Below the pieces are notes generated by a model. It was not told where the DNA came from and made no database searches. It saw only the letters and a program-made list of their open reading frames with translations. Shown here piece after piece: positions 50,925 to 63,600 of a DNA stretch of 64,000 nucleotides. Position 1 is the first letter of the stretch, and every line of letters begins with the position of its first letter. Origin of the DNA: Halicephalobus mephisto (Eukaryota > Nematoda > Chromadorea > Rhabditida > Panagrolaimidae); the NCBI GenBank assembly GCA_009193035.1, contig SWDT01000130.1:1-64000 (forward strand), given 5' to 3'. The position numbers and the translations under genes are program-made.

Positions 50925-53900
50925 ATGACGAAATATATATCAACAACACTCGTATTATTCTTTCTCAGTTTTGGCTCCTTGGTAGAGGTTGATATCCGTA
51001 GATGTCAAAGGTAAAATACGGTATTTTTTGGCTTCTGAATACTGGGAAGATTTAGACTTTACGGTCATCAGTTCTGCAAGCTTCAGTTTGCTCGACAAAG
51101 ACGATCAGGTTTTGACAGCCTCATTTCTGAAAAAGGTTCTTTCAGAGATATTTTTCCATAATTGCAAATAAAATCATTTTTAGTTTCTCGTCCGGTAGGA
51201 GATAAATGTTCAGCAAATCAAGATTGTGTGGCTGGGGCATTTTGTGATGCTGGAAGTTGTCGTTGTTTCGGGACCCATATCGTTATCCATGAACATTGCT
51301 GGAAAAGTTGATTTATACTTCCCTTAAATTATTTATTTTATGGTTCTTTCAGAAATAAGTCCAGAGGAAAGTGGTTGTACTTATGATGAGCAATGTGAAT
51401 CAGTTTGGCCTGGTTCTCGTTGTGATTTCAGTGTCTGCAGATGTCCTGAAGGACAGGTCATAAGTAGGACCAGAGAAGGCCCCGTTTGTCACTTCCCAGG
51501 AAGATGCCCCACGAATGGAGCCTATTCCATGCTTTATAACAGAAATAGTAATCACAAATCCGAGTGTTTCTTCTTCGAGAAAGAGGATCAAGGAATTCCT
51601 GGTCACTTTATCGGATGCGACGATTTTCCAGAGATGTATGACTGTATCCGAGGGATATGTTGTCCAACGAAAGGTAACTAATTGTTACATTGTTGACACA
51701 AACAGTACACGCGCGAAAGTAAAAATATATAACTTTATATAACTGGATATGAAATAAGAAACCATAATCCAAATGGTGTATTTTCTATTAACCCTTACTC
51801 TCACCCCCAGGCTCAATTTTTACACTTCCCTGGATAAGTTGTGTAAACTCTCGATTTGATTAAATAGATTTGAGTTAGGTGTGTCAATGCGAGAAGAGCA
51901 CGGAATGACCCGGAAGGTCTCGCCGCGCTCTCAAGCCCTGAATCAGGGATGTGAGAGAAGTACCTAAAGGTTTACAAATTACTCAAACTCCTTCCAAAGC
52001 TATCTAACGTTAATTCTATTTATGATTCCAATAATGAAAGTCATTTTCAGCGTTAACATGTATACAACCGATGGATCCAGGACAGCCGAAATCAGAATTA
52101 GCTGCCTTGGCTTCGAACGTCACAACACTAGAGTCGGAAAAGCGATGGTTCTTCAACCCAATCACAGAGAGCTGTGTTCAATTTGATTACCTAGGTTCAG
52201 AAGGCAATGCCAATAACTTCTTCACTAAACTTCAGTGTGAAACTTATTGCGGAAACAGCAAGTTTTAATGTAATTTATTTGTGTGTAATATATCAACTTT
52301 TAGGATGTCCTCGAGGCCAGCCGCGACTTGACAGACACGAAATAGTCCCTGTTAGCTGTAATTCTCAGAGTGACTGTGATTCGGAAGAATATTTCTGCAC
52401 TAAAGTGTCTCATGTCTCTCTCTGCTGTCCAACTCCGGAATTCATCTGCAGTGCATATGGAGGAATATCTTCAGACACTACCATTCTTCCTCATTCTGTT
52501 GGGTCGAACCGATTTGGAGCAAAATCCCAAATTCGATGGTATTGGAACAAAGATCTGAGGAAATGCAAAACGTTCCGGTATCTCGGTCAAGGTAAGTTCA
52601 TATCTAGGACTAATATCTCAATGTCGTTTTAGGTGGTAATTTCAACAACTTCCCTACAGAACAGAGTTGTCTTGAGTTTTGTTCGAAGTCACTCTGTCCA
52701 TTTGGAACTCCTTTGCTTCTCGACAGCGGATCTACTGCTAACTGCACAAACAATCAACAATGTCCACGGACTCATTACTGTAGTCAATCCGTTTGTTGTC
52801 CTACTCCCAGTAAGTCTCCAAAGCTTAAAACATTTAAGATATATCTACTAAATTTAAGATTCTAGAGAAGTTTCTAGAGTCTTCCAGAAGGTGATGAGAT
52901 TTCCTAAATCTTCGGAAGTATCATCGACATTTCTGGAACCTTGGAATCTGTAGATTTCGAAATCTAATGGAAATTTAGAATCTGAAGTTGAGGATTTTGA
53001 AGATTAATGTCGAAATTATTTCGCAATCACTTAACCTGTTTAATTATGTAATTTCAGCTACAATCTGCAATGAACCCCTCTCCCTTGGAGTATCCTGTCA
53101 AGCAGAATCTGTCCCTCGTTATTGGTTCAATTCTGCCTTCAGAATTTGCCAATTGTTCAGTTACTCTGGATGCGGGGGAAACGATAACAAATTTACTAAC
53201 ATGGATGATTGCCAAACGTTTTGCGATCGAATCGAAGAAATACCCAAATGTCCTCGAGGAGAGCCATTGAAGGTCGACGCTAGTACTTACTGGAAATGCG
53301 TCCCTGGAGATACATTAGGGAGACCTGGAAGTCAATGTCCTTCAAATCACGAATGTTTCTACGATGGGAAAATCTCAGCATGTTGTCCAAAAAAGGAATT
53401 CACGTGTAATCAGCCGTCAGATTCTGGGAGGAAGTGCAACCTCGGATCCGTCCACCGATGGTATTACGATGCCAAATCTCGAAACTGTAAAATCTTTGAG
53501 TTCTTCGGCTGTGATGGAAACAGCAACAACTTTGAAGATCAGCGAAGTTGTGAGGAATACTGTAGAGCTTATAGTTGTCCGTTTGGAGGTGAGATTTACA
53601 AAAAAGCGAATGATGAACCTGTCACTTGTAACGTGGCTAATTCAACGAAGAGTAGTGAATGTCCGAAGACGCATATCTGTACTCCATTGCTGAATGCTGA
53701 TGAGTCAACTGACTTGGATCAGACTCATTACTGTTGTCCAACAAGACAGACTGTTTGCCTAAACCAACCCATCGATGAAGGTCTTCCATGTGCTGAACCT
53801 CGAGTCAGATATGGCTTCGATGTTGCTCTAAAAACCTGCATTCCATTCAAATACGCTGGATGTGCAGGTAACGCGAACAATTTCCACAATTACCAAAACT

Positions 53901-55214
53901 GTATTCACTTCTGCATGAGTGCAGCTTGTGCTCCTGGAGAAGTCGTATATCAATCGACAAAAAACGAATCTATCTTTGACTGTACGAAACAAGCATGTCC
54001 TCTAGGTTATGTTTGCGTAGCTGATGTAATTAATCCTGAAAAAAGTGTTTGTTGTGGATCTTTAAACACGGGAGTTTGTCCTGCAGATCAAGGAGCTTAC
54101 ATCGAAGAAAGATTTAAAAAACCGAAGACATGTCACGGAGACGGGTCTCGGGGATGTCCTTCTGGATACAGTTGTATTTTCAGCAAAGAACGAAAGCAAT
54201 ATTACTGTTGTACTCCACAAAGTTATAAAAAACGTAAATTTTCAAAGTATTCAGTTTTATATTTATCGTTTTCAGCGGAATGTCCGATTGGACTAATGCC
54301 GGCAGAAAATAAGGAAGCAAATAGTCATATGGGATGTAATTCTGACTCTCAATGTCCTCCTAGTTCCAAGTGCTATTTTGGAGGAAAACAACATCAATCA
54401 GGAGTCTGTTGTCTACAAGGATCTCCATGCCCGCCATTATTCGCATTAGACATTGAGAAAAGCCAAGAAGGAGAATGTAACCCCCTGGAACCTACGAGTT
54501 GTTCATCCAATAGGAGCTCCATTTGTTTATTTAGTGAAGTTATGGAGAGATTTGTTTGCTGTAAAAGGGAACCTCGGCACCCAACTGATTTGACTACTTG
54601 TCCTGGGAAAATGGTCAGGGATTCGAAACGTCGCATTTGCTCATCTCACGGTAACTGTCCTTCCAATTATAGCTGCATAAGAAGAAACTACGAAAGAGTA
54701 GGGATCTGTTGCCGTCATAAGAAAATCCCACAAATTTCAGTGAGAAGTAAGGACTGTTTTTATATAAAAATATCGAGAAGATTTACAGAAAAACCATCCT
54801 TGACTCAATGCCAAATTAATGAAGACAGTTGCTGTTCAACTTCCGTTGTTCCTTATAGAAAGAAAACTTCAGAAACGTGTAGAATCGTGAAGTGTCCCAC
54901 AGGGTACATTTGCATTAATGAAAGATTCTGTTGTCCAGACCATGTGTTTATAAAGCCAGAACTTGGTCTCCTCTGTGGGGATTATTGGAAACCGTTAGTG
55001 TTTGGAATTTCCCATCAATTTCATCATTATTATGTATTACAGGGTGCTTAATGAAAGTAGAGACTTCCCAATCCTTTGTAATCCGACCACGGATGTCTGT
55101 GAACAAGGCCAGGCTTGTCGATTTAGCTCAATTCTACGAATCCATATTTGTTGTCGACCTCTGTTTGGTTTACAAAGTTATAATAATTCTTACTTCGGAA
55201 ATATTAACGTCTGA
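50925..55214 (+). CDS. large secreted multi-Kunitz, Cys-rich (lustrin-like) protein
   Basis: Eleven exons: 50925-51010, 51056-51108, 51184-51306, 51353-51673, 52051-52257, 52304-52591, 52633-52809, 53058-54233, 54276-54746, 54789-54993, 55043-55214 (1,092 aa). A signal peptide ([18 protein letters not shown]) precedes two EB-type modules ([29 protein letters not shown]). Five Kunitz/BPTI domains alternate with short Cys-rich modules that end in CCP (lustrin type); a run of such modules closes the protein. Kunitz 3, 4 and 5 have all six cysteines (for example [15 protein letters not shown]). Kunitz 1 and 2 lack the cysteines equivalent to BPTI Cys14 and Cys38. Kunitz domains usually inhibit serine proteases; in nematodes such large secreted members act at moulting and cuticle remodelling, so that role is an inference. 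One junction (52257/52304) works only with a GC-AG intron. No frameshift otherwise. Confidence 0.88.
51889..51957 (+). other. GC-rich double hairpin inside a Kunitz-gene intron
   Basis: Hairpin 1 (51889-51923) pairs GCGAGA with TCTCGC. Hairpin 2 (51928-51957) pairs CTCTCA with TGAGAG outside CCCTG/CAGGG. Both lie in the AT-rich intron 51674-52050, which is not otherwise structured. It could be a small intronic ncRNA, but no snoRNA box is certain. Confidence 0.35.
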
Positions 55215-55378
55215 CAGTTGCCATATGGTTTAAATAAACGGGTTACTTTATCCAAGCGAAATCCAAATGACGGGCAATGTGCGTCGATTAATCTTTGCAA
55301 TTGAAAAGCTTCTGTTCTCATATATGTCATGCGTATGTATATGAGATTTATTTAAATTTTTATTTGTAATTCATCAAG

Positions 55379-57778
55379 ATGATGGTCACTGCGCCTAGGA
55401 AACGGGTACAAGTAGGTTTCGTCAGCAAAGAACGTTGGTGATAAGAGATTTTAGCTGTCGTTTATTTTGAGGGAAGAAAAAGAGAGAAGACACAGAGGAA
55501 GTATCGTTGCTCTTCAGTATGATTCTGTGAACGGACATTTATTTTCGGCAGGAGCAGATACAATTATCAGGAAATGGGATGTCAGAATGCCCAATGGAAC
55601 GGCGGAATCAAATCCAGACGGTAGATACGTGCATTCTATGGAACATCACGTAGACTGGGTGAATGACATGGTTCTCTGCTGTGGAGGGAGATATTGTGAG
55701 TGTTATTGGGACCATCAGTAGAGTAAATGGAGGAATTTCAGTGGTTTCTGCCTCTAGTGATACTACTTTGAAGATCTGGGGCATTGATGAAGGGAGATGT
55801 ATGTCGACACTCCGAACCCATCGAGTAGGGAGACTATCGGGATTACTCTTGACTACAATGGAGATTTCAGGACTATGTGAGATGTTTGGCCTACGCAAAA
55901 GACGTTGAACTCATCGCAAGTGCAGGATTGGATCATTGCATATATCTCTGGGCCGTTGACACTTTGACTAGACTTTCATCGATTAATAACTCCATTTCTG
56001 GTAATCCGTGATCTCAATTTAAGGGTCATATATTCATTTTCCAGCTTCGTCCTTCAACGAGACGAGTAACAGTATTTATTCTGTTGCTATGAATCCCACG
56101 GCTTCAATTCTCGTTTCTGGATCTCCGGAAAACGCTCTCCGCATATGGGACCCTCGTAGCTGTGTTCGAATTTGCAAACTAAGGGGTCATTCAGATAATA
56201 TTCGATCTATTGCAGTCAACAAAGATGGAACTCAATGTTTGTCAGCTAGTAGTGACGGTACTATAAAGCTATGGAGTGTGGGACAGCAGAGATGTATTGC
56301 CACCATCAACTGTCATCATGATAGTGTCTGGTCAATCCAAGTAAGAATATCTTTGTTATGAATTGTCTAAACTCTTATTGCAGCCAAATGCGAATTTTAC
56401 CCATGTGTATTCCGGCGGGAAAGATCAAAGGGTCTACAGAACAGCTTTAAATGATATACATAATTCGAAATTAGTTTTACTGGAAGATTCGCCGATTCAG
56501 AAAATTTTGCTGGGAGAAGAATATCTTCGACAAATATATACTGCTACATGGAATTCCTCCATTAAAAGATGGGCAATACCTGCAGATTATTCTACTTCCG
56601 TTGGACACAATTCAAAAACTGGAGAACCAATGATGGTTCATGAGCCTGAAATCGTTATTCCAGGAGCTCCAAGCATCCGAGAATACGCCGTTTTAAATGA
56701 CAAACGACATATCGTTACGAAAGACACTGATGAAAATATAACAATGTGGGATGTCCTGCAGGCAGCGAAGGTAGAAGAACTCGGGAAAAAAGATATGGAA
56801 TCAATTCTGAAGGAGAAAAATAAGCGAGTGTTCGTTCCTAATTGGTTCAACATCGATGTCAAGAGCGGAGTGAGGTTTCGGATTTACTGGGGAATAATCT
56901 TTGAACGTTTCAGATGCTGCAAATAACGTTAGATGAATCAGAAGTTTTTTCTGCGTGGACAACAGCCAAGGACGCTGGATTTACCGACAGACCTCTGGAC
57001 AGCAGAAGTGGGTTTTTCATTCCCGTTCATTGTTAATTTATAATTTCAGTAAATTACGGTGGGATGATGCTAAGAAGTCTATTCAGTAAATGGCCCTATA
57101 TCGCCAAAGATAACGAAGAAGATTCTCCTATAAGCAACTCGATCCCTGCCCCTGGCCATACTCCACTTTTACTAGTGTAAGTCAAGGTCCATTGATATCA
57201 GGATTAAACGACGAGGTGTTTAGTGAAGAAAACGGAAAACCGGTATTTCGTTGTACGGCTAACGACATTCCTTGTATAGCAGATTCCGACATGCAGAACT
57301 TTTTTCCTCGGTGGATTTTGGACATTGTCGAGCGAAACCAATTTCCAAAATACAACAAGATCTCATTTAATCTTCAGAAATTTCCTACTTTATCCGAAAA
57401 GAATCCTAAAAAGTTAGTGCACTGTGTTACCCAGAGTGATTTAAGAATTTTAGAGAGAAACTCAGTGCCACTGAGATGTTAACAATCAGGAAAGTAATTG
57501 AGCATATCTATGATCGTATGATTCGACCAGGAATTGAACCTCAGGAGACGAATGGAGGGGGTACTTCGGTGTCTTTTCATTCTCAATACCCAGTTAATTT
57601 GGAGCAAAAAATTGAAATTTATTGCAATAATCAGGTTTATTCTTCCAACTTTTCCCTATTTATATAATATTTTCAGAAGTTGGAGCCAGATGTCGATCTC
57701 AGGTCAGTCAAGCACTTCGTATGGAAGCAAGCTAGTGACCTCGTCATTCAATACAAGGTAATCAAAAGCGCTCGTTGA
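55379..57778 (+). CDS. wdr-48: WDR48/UAF1, WD-repeat activator of USP1-type deubiquitinases (one frameshift)
   Basis: Exons are 55379-55411, 55455-55695, 55742-55824, 55871-56000, 56045-56340, 56384-56869, 56914-57007, 57050-57412, 57454-57634 and 57677-57778, about 669 aa. WD repeats match WDR48 closely: [103 protein letters not shown]. After them come the family segments [26 protein letters not shown] and a ubiquitin-like C-terminal part ([37 protein letters not shown]). WDR48 binds and stimulates USP1, USP12 and USP46. Near 57171 the frame is off by one base in a T-run (CACTTTTACTAG), giving a premature TAA at about 57178. All other exons fit, so this is either a sequence error or a recent lesion. 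Confidence 0.88.
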
Positions 57779-58466
57779 AATTTTCTGAGAATGTTGATGT
57801 ATTCTGTATAAAAGAGATTTGAAACAGACAAATGAAATAGAGCTTTGGTTTAGATGTCAAAATCAATAATCCCAAAGCCACAGCCTTATCTTCAAAATAT
57901 ATCCTACAGCCGTCTGTCTAATTTTATTGTTCGAGGCTTCCGGCGTCAAAGCTCAAGAAAAGTTTTTCGAAGGCCAAGTGTCGAAAGCCGTCATTCTCGG
58001 GGACAGAGTCGACTGTTTTACTTGAGATCTTTTTTTATGCTTTTATTCGCTTACATGCTTCCGTATAGTGTCCTGATTCATCGGCGAGGTTTGAAAGCAA
58101 ACAATTGACTAAGTAAACACCTGATCATTAAGTGGAGGTTGCTGGTTGTGAGAGCTGGAATCTTCATATTGAAAGCCACATTTGACGAGTTTTGACTTTT
58201 TTCAGTTCCATGTCATAGTGCAATTATTTAGCTTCTTCTGAAAATCGATTCTGCCGTACTAGAAGTATTAGGTTTCTGTCTCAAAGTCTTCCTGTTTCTC
58301 AATGCAATTCGAAATGGACCAACTAGGCTGTCTTTTAATCAATAAATTTTTGAACAAAACCCGTTCCAACCGCGGACATCATTCATTAATTTACGTGCAC
58401 GTCCTTCTCACCTTTGTCTTCCTTTGAACTTTCAATAAGTGAATTGTTTCCAGACTTTTCCTGAAG
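57779..58466. other. intergenic spacer
   Basis: An 84-codon open frame at 57854-58108 encodes a basic peptide with one hydrophobic stretch, but it has no signal, no partner exon and no recognised motif, so I do not call it. Otherwise nothing is seen. Confidence 0.4.
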
Positions 58467-59932
58467 ATGACGCGTTATGATTATGGAAATAAACGAGCCT
58501 ATGGAGGGGGTGTCTACCATGCTGCCCCAAGTGCTCCTTCTTTGGATATTACCATCAATCAGGTATTTTTTCCACTTCATTCATTATAATATTATAAATA
58601 TCAGAAATGAGAGTTCTCGTGAAATTATTTGGATACGAATATCCTAAATTTTTAGAAAAATTCGGAATCCTTATCTTCCAAGTGTTTCGGAAATTCTCAC
58701 TGGATTTTGAAATCTATTTAAAAAATCAGAAAACTAAATCTTGGCAAAGTACGAATTCTGCCAAATTGGAATCAGTGAGAGACAAAAGGTTTTATTTAAA
58801 ATTTTTAAATTACTATAAAAATTAGAAATTAGTGTTTTTGTGAAAGAATTTTGACACGAATTCTCAGAAGTATCTGGAAACTTCCAGAATCCTAAATTTC
58901 ATGCATTTATTCCAAGTTTCTATTGTATTCTGGAACGCTCCAGTTCAAAATAATAAAGGAATAAATGTTGACAAAGTATGAATTTGATCAAATTTGAATT
59001 TGTGAAAAATCTAATAAATATGAATTAGGGCTTTTAATTATTGTAGAAATTACAAATAAAAATTATTATAAACTTATCTTCATATGAATCCTAAGAACCT
59101 TGTAGAAACTTCCAAAATCTTGGGTTTTATATATTTGATTCGTTTCCATTGGGTTTTAAAATATTGTAGAAGTTTATAAGTAATTCCATGAGATTCTGAT
59201 TTTTCACGGGATTCTAATGGAGACATAAATTTAGAATGGTGTTGGTGGGAGTCCTTATTCGACAGGATCGAGGAGACCCCCAATGACCGCTCCACCTCCA
59301 CCCCCGACCTACCACTCTGATTACTCTGAACCTTTGTGGTTTGACCGGTTCGTCAGAAGGGAAAACAGGGGCATGTTTCGTCTCTGTCTGGTCCAAACGC
59401 TTCTCTCCGCTGTTATTCTAGCTGGTGGAATCTGGTGTTACAACGACACCCCTGCATACTGTCCTTACTATTCTGCGATATGGACCGCGACAATTTTCCT
59501 TCTGAATGCGATTATTGGCACGATAGCGGCCAAGATCGGTAGTTTGAATCTCTATGTTGCTCATCTTATTCTTTCTTTAATCTCAATTATGATGTGTCTG
59601 GTTTCTGCCGGGATTTCAGCCAGAAATTGGAATCTCGTTGGAACCTACCAACATCCTTCGATCGACCGTAATTCAGCTTTCTGTCTTCTTGGGCAACATG
59701 ACGCTTCAAGAATAAGCTATATATTTTCTCATATGGATAAATACGATTTCGGAAAATGCTTATTTGAACTCAAGGTCGGAGTCGCAGTCAACAGTGTGCA
59801 ATTTGTCGTTTCTTCTATTGTCGGTGAGTTTTGATTACTTGTAAACCAATAATCAGAGTTACTTATTCAGCTTTTCTCAATATGCTATCTGTATTCTTCT
59901 GTATGAAACGAACATGTACTGGTTGCTGGTGA
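58467..59932 (+). CDS. four-transmembrane protein, unknown function
   Basis: Exons 58467-58562, 59235-59823 and 59871-59932 encode 248 aa. The N-terminus is Pro/Gly-rich (RRPPMTAPPPPPTYHSDYS). Four hydrophobic segments follow: VQTLLSAVILAGGIWCY, AIWTATIFLLNAIIGTIAAK, HLILSLISIMMCLVSAG and VNSVQFVVSSIVAFLNMLSV. The last extracellular-type loop contains CLLGQHDASRISYIFSHMDKY, and the end is Cys-rich (CMKRTCTGCW). This resembles tetraspan/MARVEL/MS4A-style topology, but I do not recognise the family. The acceptor TTTAG at 59234 is chosen because it keeps phase with exon 1. The 672-bp first intron is filled by a dispersed repeat copy. Confidence 0.75.
58600..59215 (+). repeat. dispersed AT-rich repeat, long copy in an intron
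   Basis: Core at about 58742-58850 (TTGGCAAAGTACGAATTCTG, CAAATTGGAATCAGTGAGAG, TTTTATTTAAAATTTTTAAA, TATAAAAATTAGAAATTAG) matches 49988-50095. Words such as GACACGAATTCTCAGAA and GGAAACTTCCAGAAT recur around it. Confidence 0.7.
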
Positions 59933-60621
59933 ACGTTTTCGATCTCTTCCGTCCTGGTGGTCAAAAGTCAAGTCTATTTCAGTCATGATTTCCCAAATTA
60001 CGAAATAATATTTAATTCAACTAATAAAATTATCTACAATTTGATAGCTATCATAACCAGAAGCAAAAATAGTGAGAAAATTTGTTCTTAAGATCATATA
60101 TTTTCACTATAAAAATGTTTTCTAAAGTTAACGGAAAATATATCAGAAAGATAAAAGAGGGAATTATGGCTATACTAATCGTTATAACAATAAAATAGGC
60201 CAGAAGAATACAAATGAACCCATTTTTAACAAATAAAGAGATTATTCATATAAGTTAAAGAAATTTCTTCCACATACAAAACTTTTGGTTGAAAACCTGA
60301 CGAGAAGAAAAAACTAAAGAAAATGACAAAAAGTGTAGATTCATATATACGAGAATTTCTCGTTTGGAATCGTTTAGAAGATTTTTATTTTCAATCTAAT
60401 ACTTGACAAAGGGTTATGAAAGTTTAGGGGAAATGTTTGAGAATATTGATTCCCTGAAATATTTAGGCTTTATATTTCTCAGATACTCAATTCATCAGCT
60501 GAAAATAGGGGAGCAAGGCTTTGTGTCTCATTTATTTATTTTTGAGCGATTAGTAAAATTTAAACAAAAACATGGCAATTACATTCAATTGCTTTTACTA
60601 TTCCACATAATAGGAGATTAA
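59933..60621. other. convergent intergenic spacer
   Basis: AT-rich tail-to-tail gap with several AATAAA-like signals (for example near 60023 and 60189). A 72-codon AT-rich frame at 60403 is not supported. Confidence 0.5.
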
Positions 60622-63600
60622 TTACTTTACTTCATATGAATTAAAATTTATGTCAATATCTCTTACAAGATCATCAACAGTCTTGAACTCTACATGAGGA
60701 AAGACTTCCTTAATGCTTTCTTCTGCTGCAGTTGGGATCACCATAGCTTTCCCACATTTCGATTCATCAAACAGATCGAGATAAAGACTGCCTATAGACT
60801 TAAGAACCTTGTCGGATGTAGCTGCTTTGATATGAGCAATTCTCATTCTAAAAATACTCATTTACTATCTTTAACTTGATGAGAGACTTACTGATTATAA
60901 CTTTCATCAAAATCAAATCCATCCATATGATCGTTGTAGCTGTTTTCTCCTGCTTGAATAATTGTACATTCTGTATTCACATATCGTCTAATCAAGAATC
61001 GTTTAGTCGTTTCAAAGAGTTCTGGATCCAGTCTTCCTGATTCAATAGTCTCGAAAACGCACCTTTTTGTTGTTTCATAAGCTCCAGAGAGATTGGTGGC
61101 TTTTTCGATCTTCAGTTTCAATCCAACATTTCTGAAAACTGAGAGCCCAACATGATAGGCGAACCCCTTTCCTCTAACTTCGTTGTAGAGGACACCACTG
61201 CTTTCACAGAAGTACAGATTCAGTAAGTTGGAGTAAGTAAATTCTGGAGACTTCACATTCAACGGAGCTTGGACAAACTGTACAAAATAAGCAGAAGTAC
61301 ATTCTGACCTAGAAATACAGTAGGCTTTCCCTGCTCCTCTTGAATAATCTTGGGTTTTTTCTGGATGATCGATGATCAAATTCTTCCCAGATAATCTCGG
61401 CCAGGAGCTAAAGTCTAATCTTTTGATTTCCGCCGGATTGCCAATTAAGTGAAGATTCGCATCAACTTTAGAAAGATGTTCCTTAATTTCAATCAGCTTC
61501 TCAATCAAATAGATTACAAATGTGTCATTGTCCAGTTGATCGACAATCTTCTTATGAAATGTTTGGGATTCTATTGCATAACTATAGTAGTCCATCGTTT
61601 CAGGAACATCTATTAACATACTCGTCAATGCCGTCACAATGATTTCATCATGTCTCTTCTCTTCATCTGCATAAGTCAATATCTTTTTTAAAACACGTTC
61701 GATGATAGGTTTCTCAAAGATCAATTTGTTCAGATAAGTATCTATCCATATGGGAACTTTGGACGCGTTCAGGATAGTCGATAAGACATCAATCTCAATC
61801 TTGTTTTTATAGGATTGAATGCTGTAAGATAGTAATTCTGTTTTTCTCACAGCTGAAAGTTCTTCACATGGAACAAGTTTCCCATCAATCAAAGCGTTTG
61901 ATAGGGGGAGGATATTGATATATAGCTTCATAAATGGATGAAGATGTTTTGGAATCTTTTCACCATTTAATAATAATTTAAATTTGATGAAGTTGCTTTC
62001 AAGTTTGTGGGTAATTATTGGAGCAGTCATGGAGGTATTTCTGTGATTTTCCATTGATCTTTCAACCGGAATAACTGCGAAATCTATCAATTCACTGGTT
62101 GCATACTTATCCAATAATTCTGGATTAGCTTCACTGGCTTTGTTTGCAGCCACTGCTTGCTCCAGAATCTCTGCACACCTCTTTAATCCTTCTGGTCCAA
62201 GACTTTCTACCTGTTTCTTCAATCTCTCATCTTCCTCTTTCTTTTTCTTCTCAATAAGATCTTTGTTTGGAATAGCATAAAGCACAATGTTATTTTCGTT
62301 CAAATATTTATTGATCAATTGTTGCCAATAGTCTTCATCATAATTCAGAGCTCTCTCACATTCCTCAATATGACAGGATGTCAGATATGTCAATTCATCG
62401 AAATCAGGAGAAATTCCTGGGGCATAATTCTGATAGAGTTTGATTTCAGAAAAGATAGAGTTGAACACACGGCCTTCCAAAAACCTACCAATCTGCTCAA
62501 TCTCTCTATTTAGAATATCATGCATCCTACCTAAATCAAAATTGTGATTTTTCATCAGATTAATCAAATCTTCTTTGAAGATGTGTTCTTTTTCTGGTGA
62601 CAAAAATTCGGCATTAACCCTTTGAAATGTGAATCCAATGATGAAAGCCTTATATTTGTCGGATCTAAAGTAGATTTGAGAGCAAATAGGAGGAGAACGG
62701 TTGACGTAGTGATGATATAATGGAGATTCGGGGCCTGTCGAGAGATACTTGAGTAATTTAGATATTGGAAAGATGTCTTCCTCCTGAAATTGATTATTTT
62801 TATGGAAAAATAAGTTATTAATTGTACCCAAATATCCGGTCCTCTCCAGCAAACATGAACAGTTCCATGGTCACCATCAACTGGGATTTCCATTCGTTCG
62901 ACAGTTACTCCCGTGATTTTAGGAGGATTATAGTCTTCATAAGTTCTAACAAAATCATTCTTTTTCACCAATCCATTAGACTTTTCAAATTCTTCTATGA
63001 CATTTAAGACCTTCTGATGAGGCACAGTTCCAACTATAGCAATTATGGCATTCTCCATTCTGTAGAATTTCTTGTGATAAGCTTTGATCCTCTCTAAGTT
63101 GCAACTCTCCCGAATGACCTTGGGATCCCCTCCAACGTTCTTAGCGAACGGTGAATCTTCACCTAATGTGAGAGCTCGCAACTTGGGAAGTTCTCGATAG
63201 TCTTTCCCTTTCATTTCTGAATAAACAACACCACCATCTTGTCCTTCTCCGTTAATGTGATGGACTTCAGTAATATAAGCGGACTCAGTAAGAAGAGGGT
63301 TAAATAAATTGTCTAAGTAGATAGGTAGCAGCTTGGTAAACCCCTCTGCTCCGACAATCTGAATTGAAAAGACTGTATTGGATAAATTTGTTGAGGCATT
63401 AATATATCCGTAAGATTTCTCTGCTACATTATCTAAAAATTTGGCATAAGGATAGTTTTTTGATCCTATAAAAACCAAATGTTCCAGAGTATGAGCGAGA
63501 CCAGAATCATCCTGATGAGCAGTTGCTAAAAGTACTTCTTACATTAAAGATAAAAACGAAACTACAAACACACCGAAAGAAATTTCCGCGTTCACCATGG

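Noticed and set aside
55690..55745. Apparent frameshift in WDR48 after the GGRY segment
   Set aside because: A 46-bp intron (GTGAGT...TTTCAG) restores the family sequence exactly.
57413..57453. Apparent frameshift near the end of WDR48
   Set aside because: A 41-bp intron (AA|GTTAGT...TTTTAG) joins NPKK to EKLSATEML in phase.
57854..58108. 84-codon open frame as a small gene
   Set aside because: No supporting splice sites, signal peptide or motif; plausible by chance in a 690-bp gap.
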